A stretch of 64,000 nucleotides of DNA, from assembly GCA_002335605.1 (NCBI GenBank), contig BEDY01000007.1, forward strand, positions 186,001 through 250,000, given 5' to 3'. Each line of letters begins with the position of its first letter. The first letter of the stretch is position 1. Made by a program: the position numbers and the translations under genes. The stretch comes from Prillingera fragicola. Lineage: Eukaryota; Basidiomycota; Tremellomycetes; Trichosporonales; Trichosporonaceae. Positions 10,726-21,776 of the stretch are shown in pieces. Under the pieces are notes generated by a model, which was not told the origin of the DNA, did no database searches, and saw only the letters and a list, made by a program, of their open reading frames with translations.

Positions 10726-12980
10726 CTACCACAGCCCGACAAACGCGCCGACACACCACGCAAGAGAAATACACCCCACAGGCAGAATACCGAGGTACAC
10801 TAGCATGTCCTGCCACAACCTCCTCCCCAAGCGGCGTTTCTGGAGCTGACGCTCCTTGCGCGCGAGGAGCACGTCCATGGCCGGGTCCTGCAGCGACGAA
10901 GTGCGCATGTGGCCCATGCTCGTGCCCGGCGTGGTGTCGCCCGAGCGCAGGGAGCGCGCTGGCATCACCGCGTCATCGTCGATATTAGGTGCGGGTGCGT
11001 GGGAGGGGAAAATGATCGCGAGGGGGGAGCGGACGTGGAAGGTGATGATGAAGAACACGGCTGGTTGTCAGTTTACCACCAAAACAGCATACTTACAAGG
11101 CAGCAACCACCCGACGGCCAAAGTGGCCATGACGCCCAGCAGCTCGACCTTGTCCGCGAGCCACCCGCCAATACACGCCAGGGCGAGGACGACGGCCCAC
11201 ATGCCCAGCCCGACCCAGCGGCCAGCCTTTGTGCGCTCTGCGCCGCGCTCGACCGCGAGGGCCGCAAGGACGCTGTCCCGGCCGCGCAGCAGCCACAGCG
11301 TCAACGACCCCAGCACCACCGCAGCCATGAGCACACGCCCGACGTTGCTCCAGTGATCCCACGCAGGCAGCTGGGCGAACACGCCCGGTGCCGGGTCAAG
11401 AAGGTAGTACGGCACGAGAGCAAAGGGCAGGCCGAGGACGAGGTAGATGATGGCCACGGCTAGAATGGGGATAGGGAAGCGCTGGCGCTGGTCGCGCGCG
11501 AGCTGGGCGTGGATGGGCAGCGTCTGGAGGTGCGGGGTGAAGAACATTGTCAGTGCTGCGAGGCCTGAGCCGGCGGTCTCGGCGCGGAGACCGCGGGGGA
11601 GGTGTGGGAGAGCGCGCGCGGCGACATCAGCAGCGGCAGTGGCGGTCTCTGTTGCTGCGACAGCGGCTGTGGCCGTTGCTGTTGCCTGGGCCACAGAGGT
11701 GGCTACATCAGTAGCAGTCGGGGCGGCCACACCGACGGTCGTCGACACTAAAGTCGCGGTGGCGCTGAGTGTCTCGGTCATGGTTGCAATGACCGACGAG
11801 GTCACGCCTCCGTCTCCGCCTGGACCAGCTGGCCACGTTCCCGCATCGATAGCTTTCCGGATCTCACTGGTGCGGCCAATAGCGATGAATGTGATGATGG
11901 GCAGCAGCAGTGCCAGTACTATCGGGGTTCCCCTGAGCCCGCGCAGTGTGCGCGACGGCATGAGTGCGGGGACAATCTGTCGTCAGCGCTGACCACGCTG
12001 GTGATCACTCACAGTCAAGGCACCGAGAATGGTCCAGAGGATGCGCGACTGCAAGAAGCCTGCAGGGAGATAGGTCTCGGTGACCGGGTGCAGCAGCGGC
12101 ACGACTGCTCCGAGCCATCCCACCGACGCGCCCATGGTCGCGATCAAAACAAATCCGCGGCCGACCGCCTGCCCGTACCTGCCGAACCGCTCGCCTGCAC
12201 ACGCAGCAAAGACGTCCTCAAAGCTGCTAACCTTGAGGTACCATGCGAGGTAGACGATGACAATCTGAGCGGCCACAGAGAGCAACGACAGTATACAAAA
12301 CAAGGGGACAAAGAGGGCGACACCGGCGGGCAAAAAGTCGTGGGGGACGGCCGACAGTGCTGGGAAGAGCGCGAGGGGGTGAGCAAGGAGTAAGGGGGGG
12401 ATGAGCTGTGGTGTCAGCAATGGTGTCTGGGCAGCGCACTCACCTCCCAGATGGACGCATCACCGGCCTCGTCGTCCCACTTGCGCCTCCGCCTGCGCAC
12501 GAGCGGTTCCGAGCTGCCAGCCTCGCTGCCGCTTCCAGTGACCAGCTCCTCGAGCTCGTCAAACTCGAGATCCTCCTCGTCGTCCTCTTCAAATTCAGAG
12601 TACGGCATGTCCTCTGTATCTGCTGCATCGCCGTGGGGGGAATGGGTGTCGATGCCGAGACCGAGACCGTGGAGATCCTCGTCGTCGTCCGTGCCGTCGT
12701 CGTCGCTGTAGCGCGCCTTGCCCTTGCCCCTATCCATGCTCCCACCGCTGCGCGCGCTCAGGCCTGACGCTGAGCGTGGCCTGTTCAGGCTCACACGCGC
12801 CGACCCGGGCCTGGAGGAAGGACGAGACGGTCCATCCCCGCGTCGGTCGTCGTAGGGGGCGAGGTCTGGGCGCGACGCCGACACTGAGCGCTTGTGCCCG
12901 CCGTCGTCTGCTGGACGCGAGATGCCGCGCCCGAAGAAGGGGAGGTTTGGTGTCGGCGGGGGAGACTGCCGGGATGCCAT
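10726..12980 (-). CDS. AAAP-type amino-acid transporter-like membrane protein
   Basis: Exons 12980-12444, 12405-12013, 11976-11097 and 11060-10726 encode 714 residues; three introns are 36-38 nt. Residues 1 to about 175 form a hydrophilic Ser/Arg/Asp/Glu-rich tail. Membrane segments follow, with a serine/threonine/alanine-rich loop in the middle (TATATAA-type) and a region (GLAALTMFFTPHLQ...FPIPILAVAIIYLVLG) that matches the pattern of SLC38/AVT transporters where a histidine or asparagine-rich helix is followed by a basic loop. This suggests a vacuolar or plasma-membrane amino-acid carrier, but the first helix is poorly conserved, so the substrate and even the exact family are tentative. It shares a 131-bp divergent promoter with the GGTase gene. 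Confidence 0.65.
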
Positions 12981-13111
12981 GCGAAGTGCTAGATCGTGGA
13001 TGGAGAGAAGAGAGAGATGTCAGAAGAGTAACAGCGGACGCGTCGTGCTGGTGCTTTTTCCGGATCAACCACGCGACAACGTTTGTCGTTGCACTCTACT
13101 CGCTCGACGCC

Positions 13112-14277
13112 ATGCCCCAGGCTACATTCAAGCGTAATGCGCACGCTGCATACTTCAACAGGTGTCTGTCAGCACTCCCGTCACAGGCTCAAGACCACGA
13201 CTCGAACCGGTAAGCATCCATGCTGCAGGAGAGCAACACTGCTAAAAGTGGAGGTCGACACGCTCACACCCCGCAGCGTCACTATCGCATTCTTCTGCCT
13301 CGCCGGCTTGGATCTTCTAGGCAAGCTCGACCCAAAACCCGCAGAGCGAGAGGGATGGATAGACTGGCTGTGGTCGCTGCAGGCTCGTAAGTCGTCGTCA
13401 CCATGCACAAGCGCTGACACCCAGCCGAGGGCGGTTTCCGCGGCTCAACATTCATGAACACACCAGCAGGAACGTCGAGCGCACCGGCACACCTCCCGTC
13501 GACATACACCGCGCTGTGCTGCCTCGCCCTCCTGCGCGCGCCGCTGGAGCCGCTCGATAGGCCGGGGCTGAAGCGCTTCCTCGCCGCGTGCCAGGGGAGC
13601 GACGGGAGCCTGTCGCCCACGCCGGGTATGGAGGGGGCGTTCCAGAACGACGCGCGGATGGCCTACTGCGCCGCTGTGTCTGCTCGCGTCGCGGGTGTCG
13701 ACGGATCTCTCGACGTTGGGAGGGTGCGCGGCTTTCTCGACTCGTGTCGCGTGAGTCTCCTTTCCAGTATCAACTGACAACAGTCGTGGGAAGGTGGCTA
13801 CGGCGCGAGGCCAGGTCTCGAAGCACAGGGCGGAACGACCTACTGCTCCCTTGCAGCTTTGTCGCTTCTCGGCGGCCTGGACACAGTCGACACGACCGAT
13901 ACGGTGCGCTGGCTCACCCAGCGCCAGATTGGCGGGTTCCAGGGCCGCCCCGGCAAGCTCGAGGACGTCTGCTATTCCTTCTGGTGCGGCGGTGCTCTCG
14001 CCGTAAGTCTTCCCACCCAAGGCAAGCTGACACACCGCAGGCAGCATCCAAGGCCGACCTAGTGAATGCCGGCCCCAACACGGCGTTTCTCCTCGACGCC
14101 CAATCCCCCATTGGCGGCTTTGGCAAGGCGCCCGAAGACTTTCCAGACCCGTTCCACAGCTACCTCGCCCTCGCGGCGCTGGCGCTCACGCCTGCGCGGG
14201 ACGAGTTGGGGCTCAAGGAGCTGGATCCGGTCTGGAACTTGACGCCAGACGCGAGGGATTGGTTGATCCGGGTTTAG
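13112..14277 (+). CDS. CDC43: Geranylgeranyltransferase type I beta subunit
   Basis: The catalytic beta subunit of protein geranylgeranyltransferase I, which attaches C20 prenyl groups to CaaL proteins such as Rho GTPases together with a shared alpha subunit. Five exons (13112-13209, 13277-13386, 13425-13750, 13784-14002, 14041-14277) encode 329 residues. Repeated alpha-alpha barrel segments carry GGF/GGY glycine motifs. The zinc ligands are visible as D239 and C241 (LEDVCYSFWC) and H290 (DPFHSYL). The QGRPGK segment and the start DSNRVTIAFF distinguish it from the farnesyltransferase and Rab-transferase beta subunits. The start lies 131 bp from the divergent transporter start. Confidence 0.92.
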
Positions 14278-14406
14278 ATGGGGACGCTGTCGGCGCGCAG
14301 CGTTGTATGTACAAGTCGAGCATGTCAGCATGGTGCGGTCTTGGCCTCGCGCACGGCGCAGATATCGCATCGCGCTCTAGTCTAATGCTCTACCACTCTG
14401 ACTCCC

Positions 14407-15664
14407 TCAAGCCCTCTTGCGTCCGTCAACCAGCCCCTTGCCAGGGATCTTGCCGCTGTCCTTCATCGCACGCTTCATAAACACCTGGACGCCCTTGCCA
14501 GCAGCTGCCAGGCGCTGGCGCGGCGCGACGACGGGCGGCAGCGCATCGCGGGTGGAAAGCACGGGAGGAAGCAGGTGGAGTGTCGTCTTGTCGCTGCGTT
14601 GTCAGCCTCCATCCTCGTCGAGGGAACTTACGTGACAGCCCTGGAGACCTCCTCCTCGGTCCTCCTCTTCTTCTTCCTCCTCTGGCTCTTCTTCTTCTCC
14701 ACTTCCTGCCCCTCTGCCGCGCGCGCACGCTTGGCAGCAGCCTCGGCAGCCGCCGCCGTCTCCGCCTCGGCCGCAGCGAGCATGGACTTTGACAGCGGCG
14801 CGATACCCGGTGTCAGATCCCAGGTCTCCTCCTCACTCTCCTCCTCGGCAGGAGCGGGGGCCTTGCCCTTGCCCTTGCCCCGGCTCTTCTCCTTAAGCTC
14901 CGCGGTAGCCGGGGCCTTGTCGCCGAGCGCCCGCGTCTCCATCGCGGCCATCATCGCGTCCATCTGCGCACGCATGCGGCGCTCCTGCGCCGACAGCGGG
15001 CCGTCCTCTTTGAGCGTCTCCGAGTCGTCGCTGTCGGCGCCCTCGTCGTCGTCGTCGTCGTCGGCGTCCTGCTCAGCGTCCGAGCCCTCCGAGTCGGTAT
15101 GGAAGCTCTCCCCGTCCTCGGATCCCTCCTCCTCCTCCTCGCTATCGCTCATGTCACTGTCGCCACCAGCCATAGCAGCCTCCATCCGCTTCCGCAGACG
15201 CCGCGAGTCCGCGTCCTCATCCTCGTCCCCGTCGCTCTCCTCCGCGCTAGCAGCCCGCTTGCGCTTGTCCGCTTTACTGGACTTGGCCTTCTCAGCCTGC
15301 TGCACTTTGGCCTCAGCGATACGCGCCGCGCGCTTCTGTGCCGCCTCGCGGGCGTCGCTTGCGGCTCTGAGGAGGTCAGCTCTGCAACTTCCTTGCGCTC
15401 GGATACGCACTTGGCCTCGGCCGCGGCCCTGGCGCGCTCCACCTCCCGCCCGGAGCTAGTCCCCACGGCCTCGGGGGCGGCGTCGTCGTCGCTGTCGTCG
15501 TCGCTGTCACCGTAGCTGTACGACTGCGATACTGGTGCTGCTGCAACGGGGGCGGCGGCAGCTTTAGCGAGAATAGTGGAGTCGTCGTCGCTGTCACCGA
15601 AGGAGACCTTTGTGCCCGCTGCTGGGAGGGCTGCTGCGCTTGGCTGTGTGCGTTTCTTGCCCAT
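14407..15664 (-). CDS. Acidic, lysine-rich charged protein, probably nuclear or nucleolar
   Basis: Three exons (15664-15411, 15366-14632, 14593-14407) give 391 residues. The N-terminus starts MGKKRTQ and has repeated GDSDDDS acidic blocks; a coiled-coil-like alanine/lysine/arginine segment and long Asp/Glu runs follow, then a KKKSQRRKKKRR nuclear-localisation-like block and a short conserved-looking tail ending KGLVDGRKRA. The composition resembles ribosome-biogenesis proteins, but no named family was recognised. The gene is convergent with GGTase (129 bp between stops) and divergent from the first PMP3-like gene. Exon joins keep frame; the first acceptor is the least certain. Confidence 0.7.
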
Positions 15665-15987
15665 TGTTCGTGGTGGTTGTAGTTGTTGTGGTTGTCGCTG
15701 TGGTCGATGAGTTGGGTGGTCAACTTTTCAGGAAGACAGGCACAGCGGGCAACACGTGGGAGTCGCGTGGCAGGGCGGGAGTATTTTGCCACTCGACGTG
15801 GTTGTGGCAGTGAGGGGATATGAGAACATGAGTACATGGACACGCAATGCATCTGCAGTGTTGTCTATCACTTTATCATGAGCAGGGTCAACAAACTGAG
15901 AGACATGGTAGGAGGTAGGGGGTACAGTGGACCAGGATTCAGTTAGTACTCTCCTCCTAGCCCGCTGCAACATCGTCAGCCACGCGG
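15665..15987. other. Divergent intergenic region
   Basis: This 323-bp gap lies between the acidic protein (minus) and the first PMP3-like gene (plus) and should hold both promoters. No further gene was seen. Confidence 0.5.
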
Positions 15988-16413
15988 ATGCAATGCCAGC
16001 TACTCGTGTTGTGGCTCGGGACTGCCCTGCCCGGTGCGCCGGTCGGCGAGCAGCGCTAACGCCCCAGCTGGCGAGGACATGATTCTCTACGTAGTGGCGC
16101 TTTTCCTGCCTCCTGTTCCGGTGTAAGTGGCTGCAGCGCTGGCTTGGTCTGGCTGACGGGAGACAGCTTTGTCAAGAAAGGGTGAGTTGGGTTGAATTGC
16201 CCGAAGTCTCACGCCGACAGGTGTGGGTGCGAAGTGGCCCTCAACATTGGTGTAAGTTTTGCGAATTCTGCATATGGCATGGAGTGCTCAGTAGCAGCTC
16301 TGGATCTGCGGCTGGATTCCAGGTATGTAGCCTGCACGCAGCAGTAGCTCACACCTCTAGGCGTGCTCCACTCCTGGTACATTGTTAATCGTTTCCATGG
16401 GCGGTTCTACTAG
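15988..16413 (+). CDS. PMP3-family small membrane protein, copy A
   Basis: A short hydrophobic protein of the Pmp3/UPF0057 family, plasma-membrane proteolipids linked to membrane potential and salt tolerance. Six tiny exons (15988-16033, 16068-16122, 16167-16181, 16221-16251, 16298-16322, 16361-16413) encode 74 residues. The family core is complete: LFLPPVPVFVKKG, then CGCEVALNI, then GWIPGVLHSWYIV, each split by an intron but joining in frame. The first exon (to LPAGED) is the weakest part; the protein could start at the internal Met 20. No continuous ORF reveals this gene. Copy B lies 254 bp downstream. Confidence 0.8.
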
Positions 16414-16667
16414 TTCAACGACCGCCGATGCTGCAATTCCATACCTAGTCTCGGCAAATGCATCTCGTGTTCCCTCACACAACGCACACACATCCGTCAT
16501 GCAGCTTCATGACGCCGTTGTGTAGAAGTGACGGCGAGGTATGACGATTAACTACACTGCAGCTAGACCACCGCCTCACACTTTCAAAGTCATAGAACCA
16601 CCCCCCTGGCAAAGCAAAACTCTCAACCCACCACCCCGTCACCCAGTGCAGCACTCATCACGCCAAG

Positions 16668-17109
16668 ATGCAAGTCGGCGAACGCATGATCCGCGACGCC
16701 CAAGCCGATCTCGACAACCACCAATGGGTCCCCAACACCCCCACCACCCCAGAGTACATCCAGGGTGAGCCCCCATGCCACACCGGGCTAACCAGCAGTC
16801 CTCCCCCGGGAGCACATGCACTTTCCCGCCCGCCGCCCGCGCAGTGATGTCTTTCTCTACGTCCTGGCCGTCTTCCTCCCTCCCGTCGCTGTGTGAGTCC
16901 CGTGTGTGGGCGAGGCTGATGAGAGAGCGGGCTCAAGACAGGGTGTAGTTGCCAGGTGGTGCTGAATGTCTTTGTGAGTGCGGCACTTGTGTGGGTTCTG
17001 ATGCGGCAGTTGTGGATCCTGTGCTGGATTCCTGGTGAGTGGGTCTTTGTGGCGATGCTGATGGGGAGGGGTTGTTCATGCTTGGTTTATTGTGGCCAAG
17101 ATTCCTTAG
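16668..17109 (+). CDS. PMP3-family small membrane protein, copy B
   Basis: Second tandem PMP3-like gene. Exons 16668-16764, 16799-16892, 16928-16973, 17010-17034 and 17069-17109 encode 100 residues. It has a longer soluble N-terminus than copy A (about 48 residues) followed by LAVFLPPVAVGLKTGC and IPGVVHAWFIV. Three intron positions match copy A (after PPVAV, before LWI, and inside IPG), but the intron copy A has between KKG and CGC is absent. Introns are 34-36 nt. This supports tandem duplication followed by intron gain or loss. Confidence 0.85.
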
Positions 17110-17452
17110 ATAGCCTGTTCTTCTGGATGTCATCCTTGGCTTTGTGACGAAATGGCTCTTTTCGGACCAGGGCGAAGATGACTTGAGTGTGATGTCTGCT
17201 CCAGGGGTAGCCTGCACACGACTGGTCTTGTACTCGTGCTACCTATCTTTTAGCACTGATTCTTGAACTCTCTAGACCCTCCGCATGCTTGCTGCACGTC
17301 GTTGTCAGCTCCAATGTCATCAACATGAACATCATATAGTCCAGTGCCACTTCCACCACCACCAGAATTTGCTCCCGCTTACACCACCACTACTGAAATC
17401 ATCAACACAATATCCACCTTGCACTTGTCAACCTCCTCCTCAACCAACGACG
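17110..17452. other. Intergenic region
   Basis: This 343-bp gap separates PMP3 copy B from the ZNF830-like gene. It ends in a C/A-rich pyrimidine leader typical of promoters and 5' UTRs in this window. No gene was seen. Confidence 0.5.
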
Positions 17453-18369
17453 ATGGACGCCCGCTCCCTCCTCCGCGCCAAAAAGGCTTCCGAACACATA
17501 ACCCACCCCTACGCAACCTACACCCCCACCGGCCAGCTCAAGTGCACCATCTGCGCCATCGCCGGTACGCCCCCCCCACACACCAAGGCTAACAGCAGTG
17601 TCGAAATGGGACGCCCACCTGTTGACGAAGCAGCACCGCCAGTCGGCCGCGCGGGATAAGGCCGCCGAGGCCAAGGCGGCGCGGAAGCGGGGTGCGGCCG
17701 AGGATACCGGGGTGGTTAAGCGGCTAAAGACTGCGCACGCCGAGGAGGAGGACGCTCCGGCTGCAGAGGACCGGCCGGTGTTGCCGGCTGGATTCTTCTC
17801 GGCCGGCACTGCGCCCGGCATCACTGACGCTGACGGCGGCGGCGGTGACGGCGGTGACCACGGTGACGAGGAGGCAGGCGTGGGGCCAGCGCCGAGCACG
17901 GCCCCGGTGGCATCTGGCGATGCCGAGCTGGACGATTTCCTCGCCTCGCTCAACGACGAGCCCGCGGCCCCCCCCGCGCCAGTGCCAGCCCCCGCGCCGA
18001 CGCAGGGGGGGAAGCGGAAAACGACGTATAAAGAAATCACACCCGGCGTGGCCTCCTACTCCGCCGCGCCGCGACTCTTGGGCACCGCCGCGGAGCCCGA
18101 GCCCGAGGAGGAGGCGGAGGAGGAGAGCGAGGCGGCGAAACGCGAGCGGCTGGGGAGGGAGGAGCGGGAGGAGATCGTCGCAAGGCTGGAGGAGGAGACG
18201 CGGGCTCAGTGAGTTTTTGTCTGTGGTGGGGCTGACGCGCAGGGAGGATGCGGACGCGCGCGTGGGGGTGCTCAAGGCGAGGATGGAGGCTATTCGGAGG
18301 AAGCGCGCTGCCATGGGCAAGGAGGGGGCCAAGGACAAGGTGGCAAAGGTGGCCAGGAGTGAGGGTTAG
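17453..18369 (+). CDS. ZNF830-like zinc-finger protein
   Basis: Exons 17453-17564, 17599-18208 and 18243-18369 encode 282 residues. The N-terminus MDARSLLRAKK leads into a single C2H2-type finger (C-x2-C in TICAIAV region, then H in WDAHLLTKQH), as in vertebrate ZNF830/CCDC16, a splicing- and genome-stability-linked nuclear protein. The middle is proline/alanine-rich and disordered; the C-terminal half is a charged coiled coil (KRERLGREEREEIVARLEEE) and a basic tail. Length is close to the fungal homologues. The second finger intron falls within the zinc-binding segment. Nuclear role is inferred from the family. Confidence 0.82.
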
Positions 18370-18851
18370 AGTTGTACATATGCATACTGTCGCACAGCTC
18401 GGTGTTGCGCGTGTTCGCCAGGCTGGAGGACGGCTGCCTGCCACCGCAAGGTAGCCCACGCCGAAGTAACCCACGACGAGGGCCACTTAGTCGGATCTGC
18501 ATCTCCCCAGCCAAAACCCATACCCACCCAGCGGAAGAGCATGACCAGCCGAAGAGCATGATACAAGGCATGCATACCATAAGGATCATTGTCCGCCACA
18601 TCCCAAAGCACGCACAACAGTAACGACCACCGCGGCGCGCGGCGCTGACGCTCCTGTCCTGTGAATCGCGCTTTACTATATATACACCTAACATTGCAGT
18701 GTCCGTTTTTGCGACCAGCGCTCGCTTCGCCCCTGCTCCTGCCCCAAACGTCGCCGTGGGTCGCAGTGTCCGGCACAGCTCAGATCCGCGATCCATACTT
18801 CTGATCACCACTGCTTCATCAGCTCTACCCGCCCGAAGCCGAGCCGACTCA
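18370..18851. other. Convergent intergenic region
   Basis: The 482 bp between the stops of the ZNF830-like gene and the first Ser/Thr-rich membrane protein contains both 3' ends. Open frames are unremarkable. Confidence 0.5.
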
Positions 18852-20525
18852 CTACTTTGGCGGTCCCTGCTCGACCGCACCGCCGTCAGAATGGACAAAG
18901 ACCCCGCTGAGGCGCTCCTCCACGCTGCTGCCGGCGCTCACAGCCGGGCTCGACCGGCGGACATCCAACGACCCCGACGGCTGCGCGTCCGCGTGCGACG
19001 TGCCGGGCGCGTACATTGTTGCGCGGGGCGAGTCGACGCCAGAGGTGTAGGATGATTTCGAGTCGCGGCGCGGGGCTTGGGCTTGGGCTTGGGCGCCCCA
19101 TGCCATCGCGCCTGGGGCTACGCCTGATTGCCTGCGCGCGTCGCGCTGGGCGTCGAGCTGCGCGTACGCTGCTGCGAGGGCCGGTTTGGACTCGGTCGGC
19201 GGGGTCGCGGGTGGTGACGCGCGAGTGGGGGGGGCGGGGAACGACGTCGAGTACGGGTTGGACGGTGACGTGGGAGAGTACGGCTGCTGGACTGAGCGGC
19301 GGCGCGCACCGTCGTCGTCGTAGACCTGTGACGCCGTTGCGCCAGAGGCGCGCGCCGACGAATGCGAGTAGCGACTGCTCGCTGGCGTGCTGCCGTAGGG
19401 GTCTTCAGCCGCTGAAGTCGGGACGCCATAGTACGACTGGCGGGGCGACTGGGACGACATCGAGTTGCGACCGACGCCAGCGACGCCAGAGAGCAGCGCT
19501 GCCGACTCGGCGGCATAGTGTGACCCAACCGACATGTTATTGTTGTGCGTGGGAACAAACCCCTGGTCTCTACCGTAGCTCTGCTCGTTACCCTGGAGGT
19601 AACTCTGGTCGTAGCCGTTGTACATGGTGCCGTTGTTGGTCGACGCGATGCCTGCCCCAAACTTGTCACTCGACAGTGTCATCTGGTAGGGGCTTATTGC
19701 GTCGTCGTCATCGTCGAGGCTCAACGACGTCCGGCGCTTGCCTGGCGCGAAAATGTCCTCCTCCATGCGTACCCTGCGGCGGCGACGGAGACGCATCAGG
19801 AAGAACAAGAACAGCAGCGCGAGCACGAGCGCGGCGACGCCACCGACGACACCGCCTGCGATCGCCGCCGTGCTTGATGAAGTCTTGCCGCCGGAATTTT
19901 GCGTCGACCCTATCACCGTGGTTGTCGTGTACACCCTGCCGTTGCCGTCCGTGAGCGTGACCACTGCGGTGCCCGAGGTGATGCTACTTGACGTCGTCGA
20001 CGACGGCACAAGCGTCGGCTTGGTCGACGACGGTGGCGGGGTCGGTGTATTAGACGTGCTCGGCGGGGGCACACTCGTTGGGGCCACCGACGACGACGAA
20101 CTGGACGAGGTAGGCGGTTGTGAGCTGGACGTTGGTGGCACGGAACTTGAACTCGAGGTCGGCGGATCAGACGACGACGACGTCGTCGGGGGTACACTGC
20201 TCGTCGTCGGCGGTGTTGACGAGCTGCTAGAGGTAGGGTCAGGGCTAGAGCTAACAGAAGACGAGCTCGAGGGCCGCCCCGAGCTTGAGCTGGAGCTCGC
20301 GCTGGAGCTCGTGGCCCCCGAGCTTGTGGATACCGACGTTGGGGGGTCCTCGCTGCTTGTGGTGGAGGTGGGTGGGACAGAGCTCGTCGACGACGACGTG
20401 GGAGGCACCGGGGTGGTGCTCGACGATGTCGGGGGGACGGGGGTTGTCGATGCCGAGATTGACGGGGACGTGGATGGAGTAGCTGGCAGTGGTTAGCAAG
20501 GCGGTGTCGCCTTCGACGTACCCAT
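18852..20525 (-). CDS. Single-pass membrane protein with Ser/Thr/Pro-rich ectodomain, copy A
   Basis: Exon 1 is only four coding bases (20525-20522, ATG G); after a 39-nt intron with donor GTACGT, exon 2 (20482-18852) completes 544 residues. Residues 1 to about 180 are a mucin-like serine/threonine/proline domain likely to be O-glycosylated. A single membrane segment (IAGGVVGGVAALVLALLF) is followed by MRLRRRRR and a cytosolic tail rich in Ser, Tyr, Asn and Gln (about 300 residues). The layout recalls fungal wall or polarity sensors, but no named family is claimed. There is no visible signal peptide, so either the membrane segment acts as signal anchor or an upstream exon was missed. Confidence 0.78.
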
Positions 20526-21776
20526 GTTGCGACTAGATGCCCTTGGGCTGTGGTGTATGTGTGTGTGTGTGTAGGTGCTATGAATGAGTGAATGGACAGA
20601 GTAGTAGTATAGAATGTAGATACAGCGACGACGATGAAGAAGAAGAAGAAGAAAGAGAACACGGGATTGTTGTCAAGGGGGCGAGCAAGAAGAACATTGC
20701 CGACTAGGGATCTACATCGACCACTGCTACTACTGCTACTACTTGTTCTTGTTCTGCAACTAGCTCCAGTTCCTCGGCATAGACTCTCTCTCTCCCTGCT
20801 CTCTGCCCTCGCAGGGGAGACATTCTCTCATCCTGCATGCTGCATACCAAAATGACAAGGGGGGAGAAATACAGCTGCCGCTGCCGTAGCCGTCACATGG
20901 TCACTTCGCGGATCTCGTGCTCCCCTCCCACCCAGCGTCTACAGCTTCAGGTCCTATGGCCCTGCTCTGCACAGCCCGAGGGTCACTGCCGCCGACGCTG
21001 CTCCTGCTCTCCTGCTCTGCTCCTCCTGCAGCTGCTGCTACTCGTGCGCTGCCGCTGCATGGCCGCTGCATGCAAACTGCAAGGTTCTCGCTCTGCTCGG
21101 TCGGCATCCTACTGCTCCCCAATTGGCCCTATACTTAGTCGTTCCGCATCCTTCCGCAGGGAGAAACCGCACCTGTCATATTTCCGCACCCTCTAGTCCT
21201 TCTGCATGCAAAGGCCAAGAACGCTGGACATGGCAGTAGTAGCCTGGCTGACACAAGAGCACGACCGACAAGAGCGCCTAGACATCGTGCTCGAGAACAG
21301 CTCAGTTGGTCGAAGAAAAGTGGACATTCATCCACAAGCTGACCCACTCGTGCTGCTGCTCGGCCAGCGGCCAGCGAACCTGTCGTCAAGTCTGTCGAGG
21401 CAGAACGCCGTCAACGCCGAAGTGGCCGTTCCCGCTGACTGCGGATCGTGTAGCTCATGTTCGTGGCGCCGGGCCGGCGGGCCGGACACTTTGTGCACTG
21501 CCCTTGCTAGGTTGCATGGCGGCCAGCAGCTGGCACCAGCGGGGCTGTGCGATTCTACTTTGCCGTTGTACCCTTGTGCAGTGTACGCTGGCATGGTGCA
21601 TGTTCGTACGGCTCTTGTTCTACACCGTGCCGTGCTGCCCAACCTCGACCTCCCCGCCGTCACTCTATCTCGTGTTTCATAATGTTCACAACACAATCAC
21701 ACCCAGCGCTACTCCTTCTCCTGACCCCCGCCGCCACCGTCATACCTGACCATAAGCTCCACACCACTCACATCAC
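20526..21776. other. Intergenic region between the two membrane-protein genes
   Basis: About 1.25 kb holding the promoter of copy A and the 3' side of copy B. It is pyrimidine-rich near copy A, including a GT/CA dinucleotide run at about 20561-20572 and an AGA trinucleotide run near 20636. No gene was seen in it. Confidence 0.55.
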
